64,000 bases of DNA, from NCBI GenBank assembly GCA_900114405.1, contig FOSY01000002.1, positions 370,804 through 434,803 of the forward strand, in the 5' to 3' direction. The position numbers and the translations under genes are program-made. Origin of the DNA: Lachnospiraceae bacterium KH1T2 (lineage in GTDB: Bacteria > Bacillota > Clostridia > Lachnospirales > Lachnospiraceae). Positions 37,960 through 46,157 of the stretch are shown piece by piece. The notes below the pieces were generated by a model. It was not told the DNA's origin and did no database searches. It saw nothing but the letters and a program-made list of their open reading frames with translations. Within the stretch, counting starts at the first letter, position 1; each line of letters begins with the position of its first letter.

Positions 37960-38039
37960 GTGCTTACCTTCCTTCATGAATCAACTTATATAGTTTCAAA
38001 ATCCTGTTTTTTATTCTTTACCTTGACCTTTACCTTTAT

Positions 38040-38071
38040 AGTATAATATTTTGCTTAGACATATTTTGTCA
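38040..38071 (-). promoter_or_regulatory. Palindrome-driven promoter, site 5 (unknown four-gene unit)
   Basis: The imperfect palindrome AGACATATTTTGTCA (38057-38071) is followed by 11 bases and TATACT (38040-38045) on the minus strand, about 80 bases before the first gene of the unit. One arm has a single mismatch to the consensus. Confidence 0.7.
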
Positions 38072-38177
38072 TCGCAATATTCTTTTTATATATTTAAAAA
38101 ACGCACACGAATGCAAAATAAAAAATATAACATTATTAATTTTTCATCATTTTGTGTTAAGATCCTGAGTTTGACAG

Positions 38178-38248
38178 TTCAAAAGCGAAGAAAGTCTCGG
38201 AACCCTATATTTTATAATGGGTTTCGAGACTTTTATCTTCGTTTTGAA
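38178..38248. repeat. Long hairpin at end of IS1634-like remnant
   Basis: Arms of about 28-30 bases (38178-38205 and 38219-38248; each contains AAGTCTCG / CGAGACTT) directly follow the transposase stop codon. It is likely the terminator or terminal structure of the element. Confidence 0.7.
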
Positions 38249-39410
38249 TTATGGTATTTTTTTCCTGTTCTTACTTTCTTTTTGAATAGTTCTCATTTGG
38301 CTTTTGGTAATGAATTCATAGTCGGTTTTGAAACCACAGGCGTCATGAAGAGCATCAGTTAACTTTGTTCTTTTATAAGTTGGGACAAATCCTTGTTCTT
38401 TGATATTTACAAAATTCATTTCTCTTAGCGTAGTTAATATTTTGTCACATGTATGATTGAAACCTATTGCTCTTTCTAAATATCTATAAATGATTAAGGA
38501 CAAGAAGCATGAAAGGAAATGCGCTTTTATTCTTGTTTCTAATTTTAGATATACAGGTCTGGCTTCGAAATCTGTTTTCATTATCCTGAAGCATTCTTCA
38601 ATTTCCCAACGCCCTTCACCGACCTTTAAGATATCCTCAATGGGAGGATCATCTAACAGATCTGTGGACACTGCGTATAATCCATCATAAAGGGCTTCAT
38701 GCTCGATTTTATCTGTATCTAAATAATTCTTTACCGTAGCTTTTTCGCCATCTTCTGTAACAGCAATTTTTCCAATGAAACGTCTTGGATCATTAGGATT
38801 TCTTCTTCCTCTTTTGGCTGCTCCTGAATCGATAAGTTTCTGAGCACGGTCTACCTGCGCATCACGGATAGCTTTCTGATATCTGGCAAATTTAGGCGAA
38901 TATGTAACGATAAGCCGCTGATGTATTTGTTTAGGAGTGTAGGGTTCTTCTTTATAATACAAACCGGAATCATCATCAGACAGCTTTGTTATATCTACCG
39001 GCTTATCATCGGATACTCTTTTAAAACCATTTTTATCGAGTGCCCATTCTCTGTCCTCATTCTTCAGTTTTTTATTGACTGGGTAACGATAAATGCTCTT
39101 TCGCCCATATGATTGTAGTTTCTGATTTTTTCAGAACCAAGACCGGCATCACTGCAATATACAAATTTCTGGCATTCGAACTCCGAAAGCACTTTTTCTT
39201 CGAGTGGCTTTAGTGAAGTCTGCTCATTGGCATTGCCCGGAAAAAGTGAAAAGGCTAATGGAATGCCATCACCATCCATAAACATTCCCATTTGGACGAT
39301 TGGGTTTGGGCGGTGTTCTTTGCTTTTGCCGTATTTTTATCTCCGTCTTCCTCTTCAATTTCAAAGTAGTAATTAGTACAGTCGTAAAAAAGTATCTTAT
39401 CATTTCTCTT
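38249..39410 (-). pseudogene. IS1634-family transposase remnant
   Basis: This is a DDE transposase of IS1634 type in three frames. The first piece reads ILFYDCTNYYFEIEEEDG near 39345-39410. After a one-base loss near 39335 comes HRPNPIVQMGMFMDGDGIPLAFSLFPGN (39064-39291). After another one-base loss in an A-run near 39070 comes the C-terminal piece with GRWEIEECFRIMKTDF (to 38249). The N-terminus is missing, cut at a junction with an IS4-type fragment. It is non-functional as written unless the A-run slips. Confidence 0.85.
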
Positions 39411-39411
39411 T

Positions 39412-39806
39412 CCGAAGAAGAAATCATACAAACTTATGGAAAACGCTGGAATATCGAGGTATTTTTCAAAATATGTAAATCACAGCTAAAACTTACTTCT
39501 GAATGCAGAGCAATATCCTACGATGCCATGACAGCTCATGTTGCCATAGTTTTCTCAATATATATGATACTTGCGTATGAACAAAGATGCAGTACAGACC
39601 AGCGCACGCTAGGTGAAATATTTGTATATCTGCATAAAGAATTGAATGATATTTCATTTGCGGAAGCTTTACAACTCGTGTTCAACATCTTTATCGATAC
39701 AATGAATGAGCTTGAAACTGAAGAACAGGAAATTGCAGCAATGTTTTCAAAATTCTTAGTTCGCACACTTATTCGATTTGAATCACTTAGTTTCGCAAAA
39801 GCCTAA
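39412..39806 (+). pseudogene. IS4-family transposase C-terminal fragment
   Basis: The reading frame from about 39412 encodes SEEEIIQTYGKRWNIEVFFK, the C-terminal part of IS4-type transposases (the YxxRW..E region), and ends at a TAA whose T begins direct-repeat copy B. The upstream part is replaced by the oppositely oriented IS1634-like remnant. The expected non-coding end of the element is missing. Confidence 0.8.
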
Positions 39807-40024
39807 AACCTCATTAACAGCCAAAATTATAATTATCCACTTTATTTATCGAAAAAATTCCCCAATATTTATAAGGCTGTTTTAGGTCAAAAGGCAGAAC
39901 TATTTACACGACAATATCAGCTCATCTTCATGTATTTTCATCACCTTAGCTTTTATCACATCGCCAATTTCGACTGCAAGCATAAGATTCTCAGGTGGTT
40001 CAGCTGAATATTCCTCTATGCTTA
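39804..40024. repeat. Direct repeat copy B bounding the accessory island
   Basis: About 221 bases nearly identical to 20139-20358. It includes the end of the intact S1-domain gene and the spacer that, in copy A, continues into the phosphodiesterase start. Here the homology stops just before that start codon, at the transposase stop codon. Confidence 0.9.
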
Positions 40025-40472
40025 TAAGTCCTGTATACTCTTCATTAACGTCCAAAATTATCGTATCCGGAATTACGCTTACTACATAACCTTCAACAAC
40101 ATCTCCAACCTTGACCATCGATGTTTCTTCATTCACCTCAGCTTCTTTACCCTTAGCCCTCTTTTTCTTTGAAACATCTGGTGCACTTCCCTTTTTACTT
40201 TTCGGGATATGGCGTTTCAGCGATAGTGAATACACACCTTTCTTAAAATTCAACACACACGCTTCTATTGTGTCGCCCCTTTCAATTCCGGTTGTATCCG
40301 CAAATATGACCCCTTCATATTTTTCTTTGATCTTAAGATTTATTTTACCCTTAGAAATTTTAGTAACAAGTCCCTTTACAATCTGCCCCTTTTTTAGACC
40401 TTTTGAAATATTTTCATTCATTAGTCTTGCAAATTCTGCTTCAATAGACGCCTCATCATACTGTTTTTTCAT
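39900..40472 (-). CDS. S1-domain RNA-binding protein
   Basis: A 190-residue protein with two S1 (OB-fold) domains, about residues 25-85 (GQIVKGLVTKISKGKINLKI) and 120-188 (GDVVEGYVVSVIPDTIILDV), joined by a lysine-rich linker. It resembles short ribosomal-protein-S1-like proteins found in Lachnospiraceae; an RNA-binding or translation role is inferred. Before the island arrived, the phosphodiesterase gene probably followed it directly, since the spacer is preserved in both repeats. Confidence 0.85.
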   Translation of the reverse strand: MKKQYDEASIEAEFARLMNENISKGLKKGQIVKGLVTKISKGKINLKIKEKYEGVIFADTTGIERGDTIEACVLNFKKGVYSLSLKRHIPKSKKGSAPDVSKKKRAKGKEAEVNEETSMVKVGDVVEGYVVSVIPDTIILDVNEEYTGLISIEEYSAEPPENLMLAVEIGDVIKAKVMKIHEDELILSCK

Positions 40473-40574
40473 AATATATGTATCTTCCTCTTATCTTTAT
40501 ATGACTCAAACAATAGCAAATAATCTGCCATTATGCAATTATCACAGTCGCAGATTCTATCGACTGTGATAAAA

Positions 40575-40604
40575 ATACCCTGCCTCAACACACAAGGCAG
40601 GGTA
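40575..40604. terminator. Intrinsic terminator
   Basis: The ATACCCTGCC / GGCAGGGTAT hairpin lies immediately after the decayed sugar-locus fragment. The minus-strand tail is T-rich. Confidence 0.75.
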
Positions 40605-40615
40605 TAAATCCTCTA

Positions 40616-40738
40616 TTATTCTACTGTAACTATAACTCTCGCATAGTGCTTGAGATTATGCTTTCCATCATCTTGCGCTTCGCAGATAATGTGAATAGTA
40701 TCGCCGCTCTGCGCATCTTCTAGTATCGTCAGCCGCCA
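40616..40738 (-). pseudogene. C-terminal fragment of a DUF1593-like sugar-related protein
   Basis: A 40-codon tail, WRLTILEDAQSGDTIHIICE...HYARVIVTVE, resembles the C-terminus of DUF1593/nucleoside-hydrolase-like secreted proteins. Stops lie directly upstream, so only the end of the gene survives. Confidence 0.5.
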
Positions 40739-40768
40739 AATGATGGATTTTCAGTACTTTTGAGACCA

Positions 40769-40918
40769 TTATTTACAAGATTGCTGAAGCTGCTCCATGC
40801 AATTTAAAACCCGGCATCTTGTTTCTTCACTGACACCTGGTTTATTATTTATTGCCAACGAAACCGCCGCTTTAGATATCCCCAATTTTTTTGCAACATC
40901 TGCCATCCTTACTTTCAA
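40769..40918 (-). pseudogene. LacI-family regulator fragment (HTH only)
   Basis: A 49-codon frame from TTG 40918 encodes a classic LacI helix-turn-helix (MADVAKKLGISKAAVSLAINNKPGVSEETR). It stops before the hinge and sugar-binding domains. Together with the fragment just downstream, it marks a deletion that removed a carbohydrate-utilisation locus. Confidence 0.75.
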
Positions 40919-41047
40919 ACCATCTCACCTCAAATAATCATAAAGAAAACTCTCAAAATGACTCTTTACACGCGAGCATAAGCATGGAAACTTCGCTCGC
41001 AAGGCATTTTACCCTACAAAGAATTTCTTCAAAAATCCTCGTAAAAC

Positions 41048-41082
41048 AAAAACAGGAAATCCGATCAGATTTCCTGTTTTTG
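41048..41082 (-). terminator. Terminator of tRNA-Ser
   Basis: A perfect AAAACAGGAAATC / GATTTCCTGTTTT hairpin with T tract lies four bases after the tRNA 3' end. Confidence 0.85.
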
Positions 41083-41085
41083 TAG

Positions 41086-41171
41086 CGGAGAGGATGGGAT
41101 TCGAACCCATGTGGCGTTGCCGCCAAACGGTTTTCAAGACCGCCTCGTTATGACCACTTCGATACCTCTCC
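41086..41171 (-). tRNA. tRNA-Ser (anticodon TGA)
   Basis: An 86-nt class II tRNA with acceptor stem GGAGAGG/CCTCTCC, anticodon TGA at 41134-41136 and the extended variable arm of tRNA-Ser. The T-loop GTTCGAATCCC is intact. CCA is not encoded. Confidence 0.95.
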
Positions 41172-41285
41172 ATAACTTTTATTTTCTTTTGTGCCGCTGT
41201 CCTTGCGACGAATGTTATATTATCACGACATCAAACTTCTGTCAACAACTTTTTTAGACTTTTTTTATTATTCTGTTATATTTTA

Positions 41286-41316
41286 TCTCAGTCGGAGATT
41301 ATCCCCCGGCTGAGAC
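41286..41316. terminator. Hairpin downstream of the GABA operon
   Basis: A CTCAGTCGG / CCGGCTGAG stem lies 29 bases after the alcohol dehydrogenase stop. The T tract is poor. Confidence 0.5.
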
Positions 41317-41344
41317 ATAACTGCTTTTAGTAAGCCTGCCTTAA

Positions 41345-42481
41345 TCAAAGTGACTTTTCATAAATCTTCACAATATCATCAATCCCAATCTCTGCAGGAG
41401 TATTCGCTAAATTAGACGCTGATACTTTCATGCAATTTTCACTCATCCATAAAATATCTTCTTTCTGTATACCCAAATCTGAAAGTGTCAAATCAAGGTC
41501 TAATTTCTCTAATAATCTTCGCACAGCATCTGCACAGTCAGAAGCCTTTTTTCCTCCAAGCTTTTGAGAAATAAATTCAAATTTTTCCTTGGCTTTTCCA
41601 TCATAAGTTGCTTCTATTACAGTCGGTGTAAGCGCTGCAAGCCCTTGGCCATGAACGATATTCTTAAGCCCGCTTGCCGGATGCTCCATACCATGCGCAA
41701 GAGTAACACCTGCAGTATTTATGACCATTCCTCCAATTGTACTGCCTACTGTTAATTTCTCCCAAAGTTCTGCTTCACCGTTTTCCTTTTCATACAGTTT
41801 GCAAAGACTGTCCGTAATCAAAGCTATTCCATAAGTGCTGAGTGCATCAGTAAATGGCTGTGCAATATTCGAAGTATATGCCTCCATACAGTGGCACAAT
41901 GCATCAAATCCAACCGAAGCAAGAACATTTTTCGGCATCGTCATCATACACTCCGGATCTACTATAGACACTTTCGCAACGATGGCGCTGCATCTTAGAC
42001 TCTTCTTATCACCATTTTCCGGATTAGTCAGCACAGCAAATCCATTTCCTTCCGATCCTGTTCCGCATGTAGTGGGAATTAATATCAATGGCAATGCCTT
42101 ATCGCTTACCCGACGGTTAAAAATATAATCATTGATATCGCCTTCATTTTCTGCTATAAATGCTATAGCTTTGGCACAGTCCATGATTGAGCCGCCGCCA
42201 ATAGCAACTACCACATCACATCCATTCTCTTTTGCAGCAGCAGCACCCTCCATAGCTGTAGTCGTAAGCGGGTTCCGACTCACCTTATTAAATAAAACAG
42301 ATTCAATTCCTTCTTTTTTAAGACTCAGACTGACTTTATCATATAAACCGGATTTAAGTGCACTGCTCTTTCCGGTAACTATCAAAGCTTTTCTGCCGTA
42401 AGGCTTTGTTAGTCTCCCAACTTCACTTACTTTGCCTCTCCCAAAAACAATATTTACAGGCAAATAGTAATTAAAAATCAT
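41345..42481 (-). CDS. Iron-containing alcohol dehydrogenase, probable 4-hydroxybutyrate dehydrogenase
   Basis: A 378-residue group III Fe-ADH. It has the NAD-binding VVAIGGGSIMDCAK motif, the metal-binding Asp/His sites (ALCHCMEAYTS, HGMEHPASG and VHGQGLA) and normal length. The start overlaps the stop of the permease gene by four bases. Next to a GABA-type aminotransferase and an amino-acid permease, it most likely reduces succinate semialdehyde to 4-hydroxybutyrate. The substrate is inferred from context only. Confidence 0.85.
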   Translation of the reverse strand: MIFNYYLPVNIVFGRGKVSEVGRLTKPYGRKALIVTGKSSALKSGLYDKVSLSLKKEGIESVLFNKVSRNPLTTTAMEGAAAAKENGCDVVVAIGGGSIMDCAKAIAFIAENEGDINDYIFNRRVSDKALPLILIPTTCGTGSEGNGFAVLTNPENGDKKSLRCSAIVAKVSIVDPECMMTMPKNVLASVGFDALCHCMEAYTSNIAQPFTDALSTYGIALITDSLCKLYEKENGEAELWEKLTVGSTIGGMVINTAGVTLAHGMEHPASGLKNIVHGQGLAALTPTVIEATYDGKAKEKFEFISQKLGGKKASDCADAVRRLLEKLDLDLTLSDLGIQKEDILWMSENCMKVSASNLANTPAEIGIDDIVKIYEKSL

Positions 42482-44010
42482 AACGCTACTCCTCTGCTTT
42501 TTAGAGCCATTGTAATCGCCTCATCAATAGCTGTATCCAGCGCTTTATTCAGCTCAAAGTCACTTACCTGCAATGCTGCAGCATCTTCATCAGATATGAC
42601 ATTTATGAGAATTCCAAACATATCTCTGTACTTTATCTTGCTTGCAGCAAAGAAGATTACGCCTAATATGCACCATCCTCCTGCGATCATCCATTCCTGC
42701 CATACAAGTGCAGACCCTGAAGCCGGTACCATATAGCATACGACCATAAAGCCTGACATCAGTATAGCCATAGTTCCTACAAATCTATATGCCGGTACTT
42801 TATACGGTCGCACAAGATCAGGCTCTTTTTTCCTTAAGATCACAAATGAAACCGCCACCAGACAATATGCCGCACAGCATCCGAAGTTACCTGCATCTAC
42901 GATCCACACAAGCATCTTTCTGCCTGCAAACGGTGCAAGGATCGTTAAAGCACCGACAAGATAAAGCGCATTTACAGGTGTCTTATATCTAGGATGCAAT
43001 TTTGAAAAGAATTTCGGTATCATATAAGATTCTGCCATAGAATACAATGCCCGGCTGCCACCCATTAAAAAAGAGTTCCAGCTTGTCACGATACCGCACA
43101 TACCGCCTACGATCAGTACTTTCGCCATCGCAGAGCTATTAAATGCCTTCGCCATCGCATCCGCCGTTACAAGTCCGCTTCCAGCCATTGACTTTTCAAT
43201 CTCATCTGAAGACATTACATACCCTACTCCCATAACAATAAGTGCATAAAACGCAACCGCCATCACGATTGACAAAATAAGAATTTTACCTATCTTTTTC
43301 AGATCAACATTTATTTCCTCCGCTGCCTGCGGTATTACATCAAAACCTATAAAGAAAAATGGAGTAACAAGGGCAACCTTAAACATCGAACCCAATATTC
43401 CACTTTCTGATGAAAAAATCTGCCCTTCAAGATTAGCCACATCTCCATTAATTCCAGAAGCCGCTATGAGCATTATGCCCACTACTCCAATTATCACTGT
43501 AAGTATGGTCTGCAAGATAGCCGCTGTTTTTACCCCTCTGATATTTATATAAGTGATAAAAACAGCTACTATTACTGCTACAGCAAGCCATGATGCATAT
43601 ACATCAAAGCCTGCCACTGTATATAAATAGCCTTTAAGGAAATCAGGATATATGTACGTAATGATCGTCGGAAGCGCACAAGCTTCGAAACACGCAACGC
43701 TGACATAACCCAAAACAATAGCCCAGGTACATACAAACGATCCCACCGGTCCCAAGGCTCTGTGACTGAAAACATGCTCTCCTCCGCACTGAGGCATAGC
43801 TGCTGTAAGTTCGGCGTATGTTAAACCCACAAAGAATATCATAGTACCGCCAATCGCAAACCCAAGAACTCCGCCTATCACACCACCGTTTTCAATCCAG
43901 CTGCCTGTAGATACTACCCATCCCCATCCTATCATCGCACCGAAGGCTATGACCAATATGTCCCAAGCACCCAGTACTTTATCAAAGTCTGACTTTTTAC
44001 TGTTATCCAT
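42478..44010 (-). CDS. APC-superfamily amino-acid permease
   Basis: A 510-residue transporter with about 12 membrane helices and the APC-family first-helix motif GAMIGWGWVVSTG, followed by conserved PFFFIGFDVIPQAAEEI. A C-terminal soluble tail of about 55 residues is unusual but modest. GGAGGCG precedes the start. Its neighbours suggest uptake of 4-aminobutyrate or a related amino acid. Confidence 0.88.
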   Translation of the reverse strand: MDNSKKSDFDKVLGAWDILVIAFGAMIGWGWVVSTGSWIENGGVIGGVLGFAIGGTMIFFVGLTYAELTAAMPQCGGEHVFSHRALGPVGSFVCTWAIVLGYVSVACFEACALPTIITYIYPDFLKGYLYTVAGFDVYASWLAVAVIVAVFITYINIRGVKTAAILQTILTVIIGVVGIMLIAASGINGDVANLEGQIFSSESGILGSMFKVALVTPFFFIGFDVIPQAAEEINVDLKKIGKILILSIVMAVAFYALIVMGVGYVMSSDEIEKSMAGSGLVTADAMAKAFNSSAMAKVLIVGGMCGIVTSWNSFLMGGSRALYSMAESYMIPKFFSKLHPRYKTPVNALYLVGALTILAPFAGRKMLVWIVDAGNFGCCAAYCLVAVSFVILRKKEPDLVRPYKVPAYRFVGTMAILMSGFMVVCYMVPASGSALVWQEWMIAGGWCILGVIFFAASKIKYRDMFGILINVISDEDAAALQVSDFELNKALDTAIDEAITMALKSRGVAL

Positions 44011-44014
44011 ATCT

Positions 44015-44623
44015 TTACGCCTCCTTTGCCATGTAAACCAGTTTTTCTATATATTTTGCTGTTCCTGCTATTCCCAAAAGACTACTGTCTATAAGAATAT
44101 GTCTGTTATGCCTGTCTCCTCTGAATGTTCCGGTTATCTGCATATACCTTGCATGATACATTTCATCATTCTCTTCTATGATCTTTACAGCCGCTTCTCT
44201 GTCACATCCCACATATTCCATTGTTCTCTGAATACGGTCTTCCAAAGGCGCATATATAAAAACATTCAATACATTTTTCTTATCTCTTAAAATATAGTCT
44301 GCACATCTACCTATGATCACACATGGAGATCGGTCAGCAAGTTTTTTTACAATCTGTTTCTGAACAAATACAAGCCTGTCTGTAAGATTCTTATATTGAG
44401 TTGGACCGCCTGCATTATTTTCTGAAGTTCTTCTTCCCTTTACGTATGCTCCAGCGTCCGCAAGATCAAGCAGATTCTGTGATATTCCGACTCTGGTTAT
44501 GATCTGATCGATCAACTCCCTGTCATAGTATTCGATCCCCATATCTTCTGCAATTATTTTCCCAATCTCTGCTCCGCCACTTGCATATTCACAACCAACA
44601 GATATGATCATACGTTTATCCAT
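44015..44623 (-). CDS. Cytidylate-kinase-like protein
   Basis: A 202-residue P-loop-like protein of the cytidylate kinase-like family (Cytidylate_kin2): ISVGCEYASGGAEIGKIIAE at the N-terminus and the CVIIGRCADYIL segment. These differ from true Cmk in length and in the loop. They are common in Clostridia in operons of unrelated function and their substrate is unknown. It lies four bases before the permease and 17 after the aminotransferase, so it is clearly in the operon. Confidence 0.8.
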   Translation of the reverse strand: MDKRMIISVGCEYASGGAEIGKIIAEDMGIEYYDRELIDQIITRVGISQNLLDLADAGAYVKGRRTSENNAGGPTQYKNLTDRLVFVQKQIVKKLADRSPCVIIGRCADYILRDKKNVLNVFIYAPLEDRIQRTMEYVGCDREAAVKIIEENDEMYHARYMQITGTFRGDRHNRHILIDSSLLGIAGTAKYIEKLVYMAKEA

Positions 44624-44639
44624 ATGCTTCCTCCGCTTT

Positions 44640-45992
44640 TTACATTACTTCAAGTAATGCTTCTTCAAATATTTCCAAGCCCCTCTTTGTCTGTTCGTCA
44701 GTCATTGTAAGCGGGGCAAGAAATCTGATCACATTGTTATACGTTCCTGCGCCCTCTATCAAAAGTCCTTTTCTAAAAGCAGCAGCTATAAGCTTGGATA
44801 CAAGTTCAGTTGCCGGCTCTTTACTCTCTCTGTCTTTAACAAATTCAATGCCTATCATTGCCCCAAGACCTCTGACATCACCGATCACCTCATATTTATC
44901 CTGCATTTCATGAAGCTTTTTGCTTACAAGTTCTCCGATATGTCTTGCTTTCCCTGCATAATCTTCTTCCTTCATGATTTCCATGGTCTTAAGCGCAGAT
45001 GCGCAAGCCAATGCATTTCCGCAATATGTTCCTCCAATCGTTCCCGGAACAGCCGCATCCATTATCTCAGCAGTTCCTGTGATCGCACTTATCGGAACTC
45101 CCGCGCCAAGGGATTTAGCTGTAGTAATGATATCCGGTGCTGCTCCAGCTTCCTTCCAGTACTCAGAGGCAAAATATTTACCTGTTCTGCAGTTACCGCA
45201 CTGTACCTCATCTGCGATCAAAACGATTCCATTTTCATCGCAGATCTGTCTGACTGCCTTTACCCACTCGATAGGTGCCGGGATAAATCCGCCTTCTCCC
45301 TGTAATGGCTCTACAATGATACATGCAACCTCTTTTGCCGGTGCTCCTTCGTCAAATACCTTATATAATCCGTCCAGATAATACTTAATAGCTTCCTCTT
45401 CTGTATATCCCTTCGGTGCTCTATACATGTATGGATATGGTGCTCTGTAGATTCCTGACGGGAAAGGTCCCATTCCAAGTGCATACGCCTTCTTCGCAGT
45501 AAGTGCCATTGTTAAGTTAGTCCTGCCATGGAAAGCACCTGTAAAACATACCACATTGCTTCTTCCCGTATATGCCTTAGCAATTTTTACTGCATTCTCA
45601 TCGCATTCAGCTCCTGAGTTTGCAAAGTATGTTTTTAACTCCTTGCCTCTGCATGGCATGATTTCATTTAGTTTCTCTGCAAGCTCTATGTATCCTTCAT
45701 GTGCAACAATGTTAAAAATTGTATGGAAGTATCGCTCAGCCTGTTTCTGCACAGCCTCTACGATCCTCGGATCAGAGTATCCCGCATTTAACACTCCGAC
45801 TCCACCAATCCAGTCAAGAAAAATATTTCCATCCACATCCTGAAATACTGCGCCTTCTCCTTTATCGATCACTATCGGATATGTTTTCCCACACAAAGCT
45901 CTTGGAACTGATTTGTCCCGTCTCTCCAAAATACTCTCTGACTTAGGTCCCGGAATTTTGTCTGTAATGATTTGTGGCAATGCATTTTTCAT
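44640..45992 (-). CDS. Class III aminotransferase, probable GABA transaminase
   Basis: A 450-residue PLP enzyme (4-aminobutyrate/ornithine aminotransferase group). It has NSGAECDENAVKIAKAYTG, the FTGAFHGRT phosphate loop, LIADEVQCGNCRTGKYF and the PLP lysine in TTAKSLGAGVP. The start follows GGAGGATAACTATT. It heads a four-gene unit with a kinase-like gene, a permease and an Fe-ADH, downstream of a PucR regulator. GABA to succinate semialdehyde is the best guess; other omega-amino acids are possible. Confidence 0.88.
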   Translation of the reverse strand: MKNALPQIITDKIPGPKSESILERRDKSVPRALCGKTYPIVIDKGEGAVFQDVDGNIFLDWIGGVGVLNAGYSDPRIVEAVQKQAERYFHTIFNIVAHEGYIELAEKLNEIMPCRGKELKTYFANSGAECDENAVKIAKAYTGRSNVVCFTGAFHGRTNLTMALTAKKAYALGMGPFPSGIYRAPYPYMYRAPKGYTEEEAIKYYLDGLYKVFDEGAPAKEVACIIVEPLQGEGGFIPAPIEWVKAVRQICDENGIVLIADEVQCGNCRTGKYFASEYWKEAGAAPDIITTAKSLGAGVPISAITGTAEIMDAAVPGTIGGTYCGNALACASALKTMEIMKEEDYAGKARHIGELVSKKLHEMQDKYEVIGDVRGLGAMIGIEFVKDRESKEPATELVSKLIAAAFRKGLLIEGAGTYNNVIRFLAPLTMTDEQTKRGLEIFEEALLEVM

Positions 45993-46027
45993 AATAGTTA
46001 TCCTCCATCCATTTCTTTTAACAACAA

Positions 46028-46059
46028 AAGGCGCATGTATCTATGTACACGCGCCTTTG
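46028..46059 (-). terminator. Terminator between pucR-type gene and aminotransferase
   Basis: The AAAGGCGCGTGTA / TACATGCGCCTTT stem (one wobble), followed by TTTTG on the minus strand, lies in the leader of the aminotransferase gene. The regulator is therefore a separate transcript, or the hairpin attenuates read-through. Confidence 0.75.
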
Positions 46060-46157
46060 CATCAGCTGTTTTATTGACTTATTTATTTTATAAATTGATA
46101 TTATCACATATAAATTGCTTTTCAATTGGACGGGCAAACTAACTTTATTGTAAAGTT

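Noticed and set aside
39300..39411. N-terminal part of the plus-strand IS4 reading frame
   Set aside because: These codons are the antisense of the IS1634-like remnant; homology to IS4 transposases begins only at about 39412.
41086..41171. tRNA-Ser as the attachment site of the island
   Set aside because: The tRNA is about 1.1 kb outside the right repeat, and no duplicate of its 3' end is seen at the left boundary; no integrase gene is present.
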